Below, piece after piece: positions 12,232 through 23,553 of a DNA stretch of 64,000 nt. Below the pieces are notes generated by a model. The model saw nothing but the letters and a program-made list of their open reading frames with translations, had not been told where the DNA came from and did no database searches. How positions within the stretch are numbered: the stretch's first letter is position 1; every line of letters starts with the position of its first letter. The translations under genes were made by a program, and so were the position numbers. Source of the stretch: Anastatus disparis (taxonomy: Eukaryota > Arthropoda > Insecta > Hymenoptera > Eupelmidae); NCBI GenBank assembly GCA_017163975.1, contig JAFFSR010000227.1, positions 8,174,501-8,238,500 on the forward strand, given 5' to 3'.

Positions 12232-12400
12232 GTGACCAACTGAAGTCTGAATTTGAAAGCTCTGATCAGGCTCTAGAAGGGAGTCTTACCCGTCCTTTTT
12301 AGAGTTTTGCAGAGTAAGGTCCACAGTTGCTCTCCATACAGTATTAATTGTATACAATATTAAGTACATATAGCAAAAATGTTAATAATTATATTAAGAA
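12232..12400 (+). repeat. Right copy of the direct repeat flanking tRNA-Leu
   Basis: Partner of the 11483-11700 block, in the same orientation and shorter by internal deletion after CTAGAAGGGAGT. It begins where the homology between the two tRNA-Leu segments ends. Confidence 0.6.
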
Positions 12401-13094
12401 ATTAAATGTCATTTGTAAATTATAAGCAAGAAGCTCTGTAAAGAGACGTTCAATTTCATTATGTACCAAATATGACTATTCCAACCAATGATCATCAGTT
12501 AATTTTTGTTACAATAAAATACGTTCATTTAAATTTTTTCATTTCAGTTGATATCATTACGATCGATTTAAGAACCAATATAAAATTAAAATAATGAAGA
12601 CCCATTAAAAAAATTTGATATGTTAGTTTGTCACGTAAAAAGATTATTTAATCATAGCTATTTCAAAGTAGGAAAAAAGGTTTTTTTCTAGAATTTAGTG
12701 TATTCAGTGTTTAGGCGCGAGTACGTATATATTGCCAATTTTTGTATTTGAAATTTCCTAATATAAACCTGGTTTCGGGTTTAATAAAATTTGATTTTAT
12801 GTATTGTGGATTTGGTACTAGAAAATTAAATTTCATGAAAAATAAGTTAAATAAATATTTTACTATCAAAAACAATATATTTTTTTAACAAAAATCAACT
12901 ATTTTTTATAATGAAATTGATAATAATAATTGAAGCGCATGTTTCTATTTTTAACGAAGCATATTTTCTTGTTTGTATTATTTTTAAAAGCACATAAAAC
13001 TATGTTTCACGAAGCTTATAAATATATATCTAGTTAACGATTTAATAATACAATAGATTTGCAGTAATCGAGCGCTTACACAGAGCCTTATTGT
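12401..13094. other. AT-rich non-coding DNA
   Basis: I see nothing that I can support as a gene. It lies immediately downstream, in the minus-strand sense, of the candidate terminal exon, so it would hold that transcript's 3' UTR if the exon is real. Confidence 0.4.
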
Positions 13095-13223
13095 TTAGAA
13101 TAACGCGTCGTTATTGTTTCGTGCTTGTGCGATGATCTCGTCAATATTAGGGCTAACCAAAGCGTTAAAATGTTCATCAATGACGCCTTCAAATATTGAC
13201 AAAAGAACCATCGAAGCCGTGCC
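13095..13223 (-). CDS. Candidate terminal coding exon (unrecognised protein)
   Basis: On the minus strand a plausible splice acceptor, CATCGGTCCAG, is followed by 42 sense codons and TAA. The peptide begins GTASMVLLSIFEGVIDEHFN, continues ALVSPNIDEIIAQARNNNDA, and ends LF. Third codon positions are often C or G (GGC, GTC, GAC, ATC, AAC, GCG), unlike the surrounding AT-rich DNA, and the composition is protein-like. I do not recognise the family. The VIDEHFNAL core loosely recalls the VDEHF core of TONDU motifs in vestigial-like proteins, but that match is too short to name the gene. Upstream exons would lie at higher coordinates and I could not find them. Treat it as a partial gene of unknown identity. 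It could also be a transposon remnant. Confidence 0.35.
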   Translation of the reverse strand, partial: GTASMVLLSIFEGVIDEHFNALVSPNIDEIIAQARNNNDALF

Positions 13224-13225
13224 CT

Positions 13226-15984
13226 GGACCGATGAAAGTTGTTAAATTCGATGTTAGCAGGCGTTGATGCATTGACTTAATCTATCTTGTTATATCGAGT
13301 AGTTTGTAGAGGTATTAAACTTTTGTTAAACATTAATTAGTTTGACGAATTAATTTGGGAAAATTTTTCTTTTAATATCTTTAAGATGCGAAGTTATTTT
13401 ATGTTTATATTGACCATTATTTAAGATTTAACGATTTTCAAGAATATGATATTGAGATCGCCCTATAAAATCCAAGCTTAGCTTAATTATTTCAATGTAA
13501 TTATAGCCTTATAAGACTTTTTATTGCAGTTTTTAACACGTTCGGAAAAAAAGCTTTTAAAAGTTAAAAGTGGATTTGCGTTTCAAATCTCTTACATTAT
13601 TTTGCTTAGTAAAGGTTGAGTATTCAACGGATTAGCTCTTTAATACTTTGATGTGGAAAGTAACCGTATTTTAATGACAGTCTTTTTTTTTCTTTCAACG
13701 TGTTGGATTAGAACCAAGGGGAAAAACGTATAGCTGTAAAACATATATATGAGACATTTTACGTCAACTTGCGCAGTTAGAAAATAAAAGTCGCTAAAAG
13801 TCTGGGAATATGTTCCATTTAATACCCGAAAAATACTAAAAAATTTTCAGAGGTCTAGGTCAAAGGAGTTGATTTAGAAATTATAAAATTTTTTGATTTT
13901 ATCAAATTTTTTGTTAAATAAATTTGTTAATGAATTTTTTACCCTAAAACTATCAACTTTGGGAAAAAGTTAATGAAATACTTTTTTTTTTGGAATAACA
14001 TGAAATGTACTCGAATTTTTGCAAATTACAACATGCAGATTTTAAAGTTTATTTGATCAGTGTTAACATACTATTTAATATACCCAAAAACGACTTAGGT
14101 TTATTAAACTTTATTCGATTTTTGACGGCTTAATATTTTAGTTTTTTCGTAGAAATATAATAAAATAATTTCGCCGATGGGGAAAATTTTAAATAATTGT
14201 TTTACTTGCAAAAGACTGAATGAAGAAATGATCATTATTTTAGATTTTGTTTCTCAAAAAGTATTGATTTTTCTAGAACATGTATAAAAATATTTTCGAT
14301 CTGAAGTAGAACATTTAAATTTTTATATATTGTTATTCAAGTCACTATGTAACATTCACCAATAATTCAACAAAGTAGCAATCTCAATTTTTCAAAATTC
14401 CATTCTTGATATATAAAGTTTAAATAGGATACCGAAATTCAAGTACATTTTAGAAATGATTCCTCATAGAAAATGATTTTATAATTTTTAGGAGGAAAAA
14501 ATCATAGATGAGGCAAAAATGACGATTTTTTCGGATTTTTTTGTAATTTCAGTAACTTTCATAAATTTTTCCAATTTATACTATAATTTTTTTATTCATC
14601 CTAGAAAAACGATGAAAATCAATTTAACATAATTCCATTTTTATTTCTCTGTTCTCATCTATTATTTCAATTTACAACGTAAAAATTGATAAATTTTATC
14701 TTCTCGGATAATATATTTTGTATATGATGTTTTAACTTTTAAAAATAACATATTTTTTAGTTAAAATTTTAACAAATGATATCTCCATTTTTCTTTGCGT
14801 ATAAAATTATTTGTAAAATTTTTGACCATACTCTTATTTTGCACGTATCCATTAATTTCTTAAAATGTAGGTGACATTTTTTTAAAGTATATATTTTGTT
14901 GAAACATACGAACATTATCAAAATGCATACACTTAATTAGTGCATTTATCAGAGGCTAATTTTCACGGTGCATGCTATTTTTAATTTCTCTTCTCTTAAA
15001 GAGATGATTAAATTGCAAAATATGTAAAACATTTTTCTATATATATATATATATATATACATATATAAGGGTTGTTATTTTTTGTTGTTAAATTATTAAA
15101 ATAACAGTGTAGCGTTTAGCAAAATTAACCGGTCAAAAGAATTTAAGTTAATTATTCTAGTGTAAAATCTTTTAGAGCTCTTAATTTTTTTAATTAAAAA
15201 TTTGCTTAAACATGCATATTGGATGGCCATTTTGCATATGTTAACTTTGTAAGTTTCCTTTGTTGCGAAACTTCAAAGATGAAAATTTTTTTTCAATATT
15301 TTCAATACGTTCCCCCGATTCTTTTTCGCTGTAAAAAAAAACCTTCAAACTCTACGTGAACGGTCTTCTAAATAGATTTATTAAATTCACAAAGGAAATA
15401 CCATCTTCGTTTTTCTTTTTTCTGCGATGAATACATTAAAAAACAGCCTTCAGAACTCTTATTGACATCGTCAAAATGCCGGCAGTTTACAAAATAAAGA
15501 TATACATGTTATGCGGAAAAAAAGAACGGTCCTTTTTCCGCTTGCTTTTTCAATGTCCATTAAAGTTCTATATTTGCTTTTTGTCCGTTGCCTTTTTTCA
15601 TGATGGAAAACACCCTACGCATATGTATTCACTGTAATCTTTCGTCTTATTCTAACGGGTACGGCTTAAATATTGTGGTAAAAATAGAAAATAAAATTTC
15701 TGCCGATATAATGGCTTCGTTTTCTCAAATTTAAACTCTAACTTCTTTAATTGTTTTTAAATTACATAAAACATTTTATAAAAATAACATTATGTGATTT
15801 ATTTTTTTCAAACTTTCATTGAAAAATCTAAAAAATACGTATATTATATAATAATAAATTAATAATAAAAATATTTTTCTTTTTTCTTATAAACAATGAT
15901 AAATTCTTTAACAATAAAGGTAAAATTATAGTAGTTTGAGTCCAAAATATAAAAGCCACGATAGAGATACTCAATTCTCGAAAG
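13226..15984. other. AT-rich non-coding DNA (possible intron)
   Basis: No open frame or RNA gene can be supported. It contains a (TA)n tract at about 15038-15067. If the exon at 13095-13223 is real, this is intron. Confidence 0.4.
15038..15067. repeat. (TA)n microsatellite
   Basis: An uninterrupted TA dinucleotide run of about 21 bases is followed by ACATATATAA. Confidence 0.9.
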
Positions 15985-16181
15985 TTTATATTTTATTTAA
16001 CGTCGCTGTATTTCAGCTATCATTGCGATGCTAATTGGCGACGAAGATCGTCAGTATGTTTGTGAACAAAGCACATGTAACGTACAGTGGTGCTTGCTTA
16101 AATCGGCCGAGAGCGGGATTCGAACTCGAGACCTCGAGATTATGAATCCATCGTTCTACCGACTAAGCCAATGAAGACCTC
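15985..16181 (-). mobile_element. tRNA-derived SINE, copy 2
   Basis: Reverse orientation: the tail TTTATTTAACGTCGCTGTA comes first. The body GATGCTAATTGGCGACG and the head (B box GGGATTCGAACTCGAGACC, then CCGACTAAGCCA) follow, ending GACCTC. It is nearly full length compared with the other copies. Confidence 0.9.
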
Positions 16182-16898
16182 TTTGTGATGAATTAAGTAT
16201 TGCGTTGTCTCTGATAAATTTTAAATGTATTATGTGTTATGTTTTATCGTATAGATGCCAAGATATAGTTAAAAAAAGTTTACATATTTCACTATATAAA
16301 GATATACTGCACGTGTGTAAGTGCGCAAGGTAAATATTTTATATTTCAATATCTAAACAGTAAAGCTATTTGAAATTTTTCTAGGATATTACGCAAAGCA
16401 AACCCCTAATTCCCCCAAAGTTTTAAAAAATTCCTGATTATTTTAATTTTTATAATTATGTTGAGGTTAGAAACACCGATATTGATTTAAACAATCTTAA
16501 ATATTACAGAAAGCAGAGAAATAAGTTTTTATAACTACTGCTATATGCAATATTATTTAATTTTACTGGAAAGATTCGTTTTATTATGTGAATTTGGTAC
16601 AGAAAGAAGTGAAATAAGTCATGCCAAAATTATTTATTTTTAAATGAGATAGTACAACTATTTCAAAAAATTTTTTTTAAATATAACCTTGAATTTCTCG
16701 AAAATTAGATGATTGAAATTGTTTGTTCAAGGTAAACACAACCAATATTATCTTGAAAATTTAGTAAAGCACAGTGTTTATCATTTGCAATAATCCATTT
16801 TAAATTCCATTAAATTATATTATACAATTTCAGATTGTCGTGTAAAAAATTCTTGAAGGTAATAAAAAGAATAAAATTATTTTAAAACTTATTAACTT
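16182..16898. other. AT-rich non-coding DNA
   Basis: No gene or repeat that I can support. Confidence 0.45.
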
Positions 16899-17849
16899 CC
16901 CTGGTAGAAAATTAACCAGCTCGGCTGGTTAGCTTATTAACAGTTAGCTAGATTCATTAACTAAGAAAATAAGTATTTCATTGTTAACTTATAGCTGACA
17001 ACTCGTTAACTAAAAGTAAAATGTTATGGTAATATAGTTTGAAGCTTTGCGCATGCGTGTGAACGATTATAGTAACTATTATGCTGTCTCTCTCCTTTTT
17101 CTATATAACCGTTAAGAGAGAAAGAGATGGTAAAAGCGAGCAATTTTTTAATATAGTAAAACTTCTTTCTATCCCTCTCTCTCTTTTTCTTATGTCTCGT
17201 CTTATGTAGTCTTTGAGAAGTAGAAAGAGAGAGATAGTCAAAACGACTTTAATTCGTTGTAAACGCGTTCCGGTTGAGATTTGATTTTATTCTTGTGTTT
17301 AACACTTATTTAATTATTGCTTATTTTATTTATATGAATTATAATCACGGGAATATATTGTGTTGTGTATGTAAGAGAACAGTGCGTAGATTTTTTTTTA
17401 TTTATGAATTATCATCACAAGATACTAGTGTCATATACGTAGCAGAAAAAAAGTGTCACTCGCGCACGTACACAAACTAAAAAAAAAGATGCACGCGGTC
17501 CTACGCGACAGCGGACTAGTACCACTTTTAAAATTATTATTAATTAAACGATTTATTATTTGTTTTTCATAGTGAATTTGCTGCCCGGTATGAAAAAAGT
17601 CGTATATTCTCCTCGGGAGAAAATCGGATTATCGCTGCCCGCATATTTTCCGCTCTCGCTATATTTCACTTTCTACAATTTTTATTTAATATATATAAAT
17701 ATATGTTATTAGTTAATTTCTTGATAGAAGATAGCTAAGAGGGTGAGAATATTGGCGAGGTTTCTGGCTAAGAGGTTAGCTAATATTAAGTTATTTTGTT
17801 TAATATTAGTTAACATCTAGCTGCAAACTATTTTAAAATTCTACCAGGG
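16899..17849. mobile_element. CCCTGGTAG-ended inverted-repeat element (951 bp)
   Basis: The left end CCCTGGTAGAAAATT is mirrored by AAAATTCTACCAGGG at the right end. Subterminal GTTAGCTTATTAACAGTTAGC on the left and GGTTAGCTAATATTAAG on the right extend the inverted symmetry. No convincing target duplication is seen. The interior has CT-rich tracts and a block near 17583-17640 that is homologous, inverted, to 9860-9905. No coding capacity for a transposase is seen; the open frame at 17274-17480 is unsupported. It is probably a non-autonomous DNA transposon or foldback element. Confidence 0.7.
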
Positions 17850-20813
17850 TTGTATTAAATAAAATACCTGTTTAAAAAATCAAGTTTTAAATATCAATAA
17901 ACTGTTTTAGATAAAAATCGGTCGATTCTTATTGAAGCATGTATAAAAGCACACAATACGATACCAAATGGACAGCAAGTTTATAAAAGAAAGAAAGATC
18001 TTTTACATCGAAATTTCTTATGTTGTACATAAAAGAGAATAAGAAAACTTACTCTTTTCTTTTTCCTCAACTTTGCTTACTATTTCAGAAACTGTATTAC
18101 TTTAATTTAGATATGACTTTACGTGAAAATTTGCCGTTCATCCCTCGGAATGGGTCAAACTCCACTGTACACAAACTTCTTCGTCTCTCTCTCTCTCTCT
18201 TTATCTCTTTAAATGAACGACACGTGTACGTCCTTGCGTTATGGCTTTACTTTCTTTTTTTTTTTATGAGCGCACGTGGCTAGGGCTCTTTTAGTTTTAT
18301 GTACCTTGTACGTGATAAATTATTTATGTATAAATTTTGAAGAAATTATTTGAATTTTTTCTAAGAAAATTGTTGCTAATAGAAATATGCTCTTTTGATT
18401 TTTATATTAATGATTTGAATTATTAATTTTATTAGTACTTTTATGTCATCTTAATAATGTAGTTATAGAAAAATAAAAGAACATGTAAAACAAGTGGGGC
18501 ATCGCCGTTTTGATTAATTTTTTATTTAAGATTACTGAAAAACTTTTGTAACTATTTATTATTCAATTAATTTTTATAATCTTAAACGGATGAGATACTT
18601 CAAAAAAGATGCTTGGTATTTTTTTTAATTTTTCAAAGCATGGCCACTTACACTTTAAAAACGGATCTTTTTTTTAATAAAAGCTTATGACTTACGGATT
18701 ATGAATGTAAACTTTTATTTTCTTTTAAACACCAGTAACATAAAGAAAAATTAAGGCTAAATATGTAAATAATCATGCAAGCTATGTGGTGCACGTATTA
18801 ACCTTAATTTTTCTTAGCGCTCTTGGTATTTAAAATAAAAAAATAAATTTTACATTCATAATCTGTGAATTACCAACTTTTATTTAAAAAAATAATTAGC
18901 TTATAGAACGTAAAAGCGGCCACCCTTTCAAAATTAAAGAGCACTCATTGGGATGTATAGTTCTCTTATTTATTTAGGAAGGTTAGTTATGAATTCACAC
19001 AAAGTTCGAGCTAACTATCAAATGGTTATAATTTATATTTATTTATATTAATTATAAAATTATAAATAATCATATTGATTGGATTAATTATAAAATATAT
19101 ATACACATAATTTTAATAGAAAATCATGAAACTATTGACGTTTCAATCATAATTTTTTTTATAAAATACAGCAATCAAATAAAATAAATGTAAGTCTATC
19201 AAGGGTATGTTCGTTTATTAAGCTCTCATATAGGATTGCAATGGCAATTCTCAAAGCGAATGATAATTTAAAATTAAACTAAATTAACATGCAATGAATA
19301 TAAAGCGAATTCATGGCTGCGCAGATTTATTATTTAATTTGCTATAAATTGGCTCCAAACGTAGTCAGTACGCTAGAGAATATAGTAATTTTTGTTAAAT
19401 GAATTAACAATGCTAATTTTCTCTGTAAATTTTTTCAATATATTATATTATGATTGATAGTATTACAAAGCTATTGATTTCTAATTTCAACAGTAAGAAT
19501 TTCATAAAATCTGCATATTTCTTTTTAATTTAAAAAAAGCTCTTTGATCCATGAGCTATCATATTTGGTAATAAGCACGTAACTCTCATTCATCGATAGA
19601 GAATAGTACGCGCGTTTCGCATAACGATAAAGCATAATTTATACGCTAAATTCATAGAACTTCTGTTTTAATGCCTTCCTCTCTAACTTTCTTCGATTAT
19701 TCGCCGAGCAAATGACATGATTAAAAAATAAATATTAAGACTCCACCTTTTGCCGTATCGAGCAAAAATCAAACACGTTTACGGAATATTTGAATAGTTT
19801 TATTTCATGATTCTTTATTTTTTCTTCTCCTCGTTGTGCGATAGTTCAATTACGTGTCGGACGAAATATGCAAAATATTTGAGGATCGTCGGGTTAGAGT
19901 TTATGATTATTATGCTTGTTGTGTTTGAGCAATAAATAACGGTAATATTATACTATTGGACGTCTATTTGTGGGTTAGGCATAACAAAATTCAATTGATC
20001 GTCTGAGGTATTTTGGGAAATTGAATATATTTATAACAATGAATTAGGAGTAATGCCGTGAATAAAAATATTATTTTTTTCCTAAGATTATGGATCTTTG
20101 GTATATTACTTCTACTTTAACATTATGTGAAGTGTTTTTGATAATAAATTATTTTTATATATAATGAATAAGCTAAACAATGTTTGAATTTAGTAGAATC
20201 ATCAAAGTTTTTTTTATTGGATTATTGTTTTTAAATTAGCCAAATAACCGATGTATGATAGAATTCGATTATTAAAATATTTTTTATTGTAATATTTAAG
20301 GTCATAATACTGAAGTGATAATATAAAACAAAATTTTAAATATTGAGGACAATTTTTCAACCAAATTATCAAAAGTATAATGCATATTTGAATATTAGGA
20401 AGTTGGATATTTTTGGTGAATTAGAATACAAATTTTAAAAATAAAACTTCATTCGGTTATTTTTGGTAATTTCTGTTATGCTTAAACGTGAATACAAAAA
20501 ATTAATTAAAAAAAAGAAAGTAAATTATTGACTTGTTTTATTTTTTCATTATAAGAAAGTAATGACAGCACGAATTGAAGCACATTTACAAAAGCCAAAC
20601 AACAATATTACTTGTTTATATAATGTGTGTAATTAGTGCACGTCAAAGTTTCAGTTCTATTATCTTTCCCGAAAATGTAAAATTACAAAACAAAACTGTA
20701 ATTACAATTTTTATTTACACAATAAATAGCCATTATTCATTTTAATTAACATTTATATTTTATAATATTTAAAATAATATACGTAATAAAGCTTATCAAA
20801 TGCAATTTTATTT
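17850..20813. other. AT-rich non-coding DNA
   Basis: The only long frame (18020-18283) runs through a CT microsatellite and a T-run and has no domain. No RNA gene is seen. Confidence 0.45.
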
Positions 20814-21017
20814 GAGGTCGTCAGTGGCTCATTCAGTAGAGTGATGGATTCGTAATCTCGAGGTTCCGAGTTCGACTCCCGCTCTCGGCTGTTTTATACA
20901 AGCACCGCTGTACGTTACATGTGCTTTGTTGACAAACACACTGACGACCTCCGTCGCTAATTAGCATTGCAATGATAGCTGAAATACAGCGACGTTAAAT
21001 AAAATAAAAATAAAATA
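20814..21017 (+). mobile_element. tRNA-derived SINE, copy 3
   Basis: Full-length: head GAGGTCGTCAGTGGCTCATT, B box GAGTTCGACTCCC, body ACATGTGCTTTGTTGACAA and TTAGCATTGCAATGATAGC, tail GCGACGTTAAATAAAATAAA. It is one of the best preserved copies. Confidence 0.92.
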
Positions 21018-23160
21018 ATATTTAGATTCTTCTCTCTGTCGGTGATACACACTAGCGCATGGCACTATGTAATTTTAAAAATATTTCCTATAATGCTAGC
21101 TCATCGTACAACTATTTTTTAGTATAGTTTACTTAAATGTTATCATTTACATACATTTACATTCGAGATTAAATCCAAGCATATTGTCCTGAATAATTTC
21201 ATTGATTTCAAAAAAGATGGAAAAATTGCCGCGAAACATACATGAAAAACTGATACAATCTCGTCAATGTGTCGTTTGGTATTGCTTATCTGGAAACATC
21301 CTAACTTCAAAGCACGCGAAAAGCATTAAAAATGCTTGTTATATAATTAAATAAATATCTTTACATTTGTTTTTAACATTATTATTTTACATTTATTCAT
21401 TATGATTTTTTATCTTGTATAAGTATTAGTAAAACATAAAAATATAAAAAGTATTAAAAACATTTTTTTCAAATATTATTGTTAAAAACTGAAAAATCAA
21501 ATTTGTCTTATCTTCCCATTTAATTTTGCATTCATAAATGCCCCGCTATTACATCAATACGAACATAAAACAAATCTATTTAAAGCAAGAACGTTTCTCC
21601 GAAAGCTGCACTGCGCGCGTTAAAAAAGTAAAAAAAAAATACGAGAGAAAGAAAACTAATCCAAAACGACAGAGGTTGAAATAAAAATAAATAAAAAAAA
21701 ATCTAGAATTAAGCGGATAGTCTAACACGTGTTTGGCATCGTCCAATAAATCTACAAACTTCCGGCTGACCTCTTTCTTTTTTAACAAAGATACAGAAAC
21801 AAATGGTAATATCGATTCGATAAAAATAATATATAAAATGAAGAGAATAACATTTCTCTTTTTTTTTTTCCTCAATTGACTTTATATATTCGTATTCATG
21901 AAAATTTCATTTTAAATTTTTGCTTGCCTCCGCGACATTCGTGAAAAAAGAGGGGAAAAAAAATTGAAATTGTATGAAAAAATAGTACGTAGGCGGAGGA
22001 TTATTGTGTTAGGTTTGAAAGAAACAAGCAAAAAGCTTTAAGCGTTCAAAAGCATTATATGCTTGACTGCTTGATTGATACGCTAAATTGAATGATTTTA
22101 TGATTTACGCATGAACGAGCCTTTCTAGTGTATATTTATTCCGAGCGTGATTTTTAAAATTTTATATTAATATTTAATAACGTGAAAATGCGTAAATTAA
22201 ATTCAAGATGATTTTTAAGAATGAGCATTTTGCAATCAATTATAAATGATAAAAACGTGGGGAAAGCTTACTTTATCATTAATTTTACAAAGCATTTATA
22301 AATTTATGTTATAAGATGGTCATGAATTCGTTGATGAATTAATAACAATTTTACAATTTGAATTGTATTATAATTTGTAGCTATTTATATGCAATGATAA
22401 TTATTAGGAAAATAATTATATAAAAATTAAATCATTATTTTAAAATAAATCGATATAATTTCAATGCGAAGTGGTTAAATACTATGAACCTTTTATATAA
22501 GATCTGATTTTTTCTTTTTAGTAAATTAAATAAGATGAATAAAAATTTATAACTTTGATGTTTCTTTAAGAAAATATTTGAACTTAGAATGTTATAAAAC
22601 TTGAAATTTTGGAAATGGAAACTTGGTATTTTAAATTGGTCTTGAGAGATAAGGATTTTATCAATACCATTAATGAATCAAACATTTACATTTGATCATT
22701 ATTGAAGTTTAAATTATTATATTACAGAAAAAAACGAAAATTCATTCTATTATTTTAATAGGACATTAATAAAAAAGAGTTGAATTTTTTGTTTAATTTC
22801 AACAGTTTGAGATCAGAATTTGCAAATTTATTTTAGATTAATTTTTTAGTAAACAACGTTTTACTCGTTATATTTATCGTTCAACTATACACGATTGACT
22901 TTTATTGCCAGTAAACTGATTTAACATGTATTCGATTAACATACTTAATAAGTTCTACGGATTATTCATCATTATGTAAATAGAAGAATATTATGAGCAC
23001 GAAATCTTTCTATCGAAGCAAAATTTATCCTCGTTTTTTACAAAAATTCCGCTAGCAAATCTTTTATAATTTTAATACACAGAAGATTTTTTCATTACTT
23101 CAGGTCATTAAGATGCTATAATTTCAGCATTTTTTTAACTTATCTATACGCATTATAAGA
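21018..23160. other. AT-rich non-coding DNA
   Basis: No supported gene. A short ATG-initiated frame at 21217-21354 with unusually non-AT codons is discussed as a finding. The minus-strand frame at 21576-21875 is Lys/Phe low complexity from A/T runs. Confidence 0.4.
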
Positions 23161-23339
23161 TACAATTTCTTATTGTATAATCATTAATCAAACTGTTAAA
23201 AATAATTCTTCGCGCGATAAAAATATTAACGAAGAGCTTTATCAAACTTATTTTGCCGAGGCGAGCTAACACTTGAGTGTATGCTAAAGAACAGACATAT
23301 ATTTCTGATGAAGATTCAATGGGATAAAAATACATACGT

Positions 23340-23421
23340 GGTAGCGTGGCCGAGCGGTCTAAGGCGCTGGTTTAAGGCACCAGTCTCTTCGGAGGCGTGG
23401 GTTCGAATCCCACCGCTGCCA
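23340..23421 (+). tRNA. tRNA-Leu(AAG), copy 2
   Basis: Same sequence as the tRNA at 12025-12106: the acceptor, D, anticodon (loop TTAAGGC, anticodon AAG), long variable and T arms are all intact. Flanking bases have drifted between the two copies while the 82-nt tRNA has not. This suggests that both are functional or recently homogenised. Confidence 0.97.
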
Positions 23422-23423
23422 AA

Positions 23424-23430
23424 TTTTTTT
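23424..23430 (+). terminator. RNA polymerase III T-run terminator
   Basis: Seven T residues two bases after the tRNA-Leu discriminator, as in copy 1. Confidence 0.9.
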
Positions 23431-23553
23431 GTTTTAACTTTGAAAAATTAATTATACGAGTATTTTATTTAACTATTTTAACGAATAAATTTACTTTTGT
23501 ACATTTAGCTTGAAATTTCAATGAAGATTAAATTATGATTATTATCGTGAATC

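Larger units (their letters stand above)
11855..12236 (+). repeat. Segmental duplicate carrying tRNA-Leu, copy 1
   Basis: Sequence from about 170 bp before the tRNA (AATTCTTCGAGCGATAAAAA, CGAAGAGCTTTATCAAACTT, GAACAGACATATATTTCTG) through about 125 bp after it matches 23165-23553 with few differences. The tRNA was therefore copied as a DNA segment and not by retroposition. Confidence 0.85.
23165..23553 (+). repeat. Segmental duplicate carrying tRNA-Leu, copy 2
   Basis: Matches 11855-12236 on both sides of the tRNA with scattered substitutions (for example CGAGCGATAA versus CGCGCGATAA). The flanking direct repeat found around copy 1 is absent here. Confidence 0.85.
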
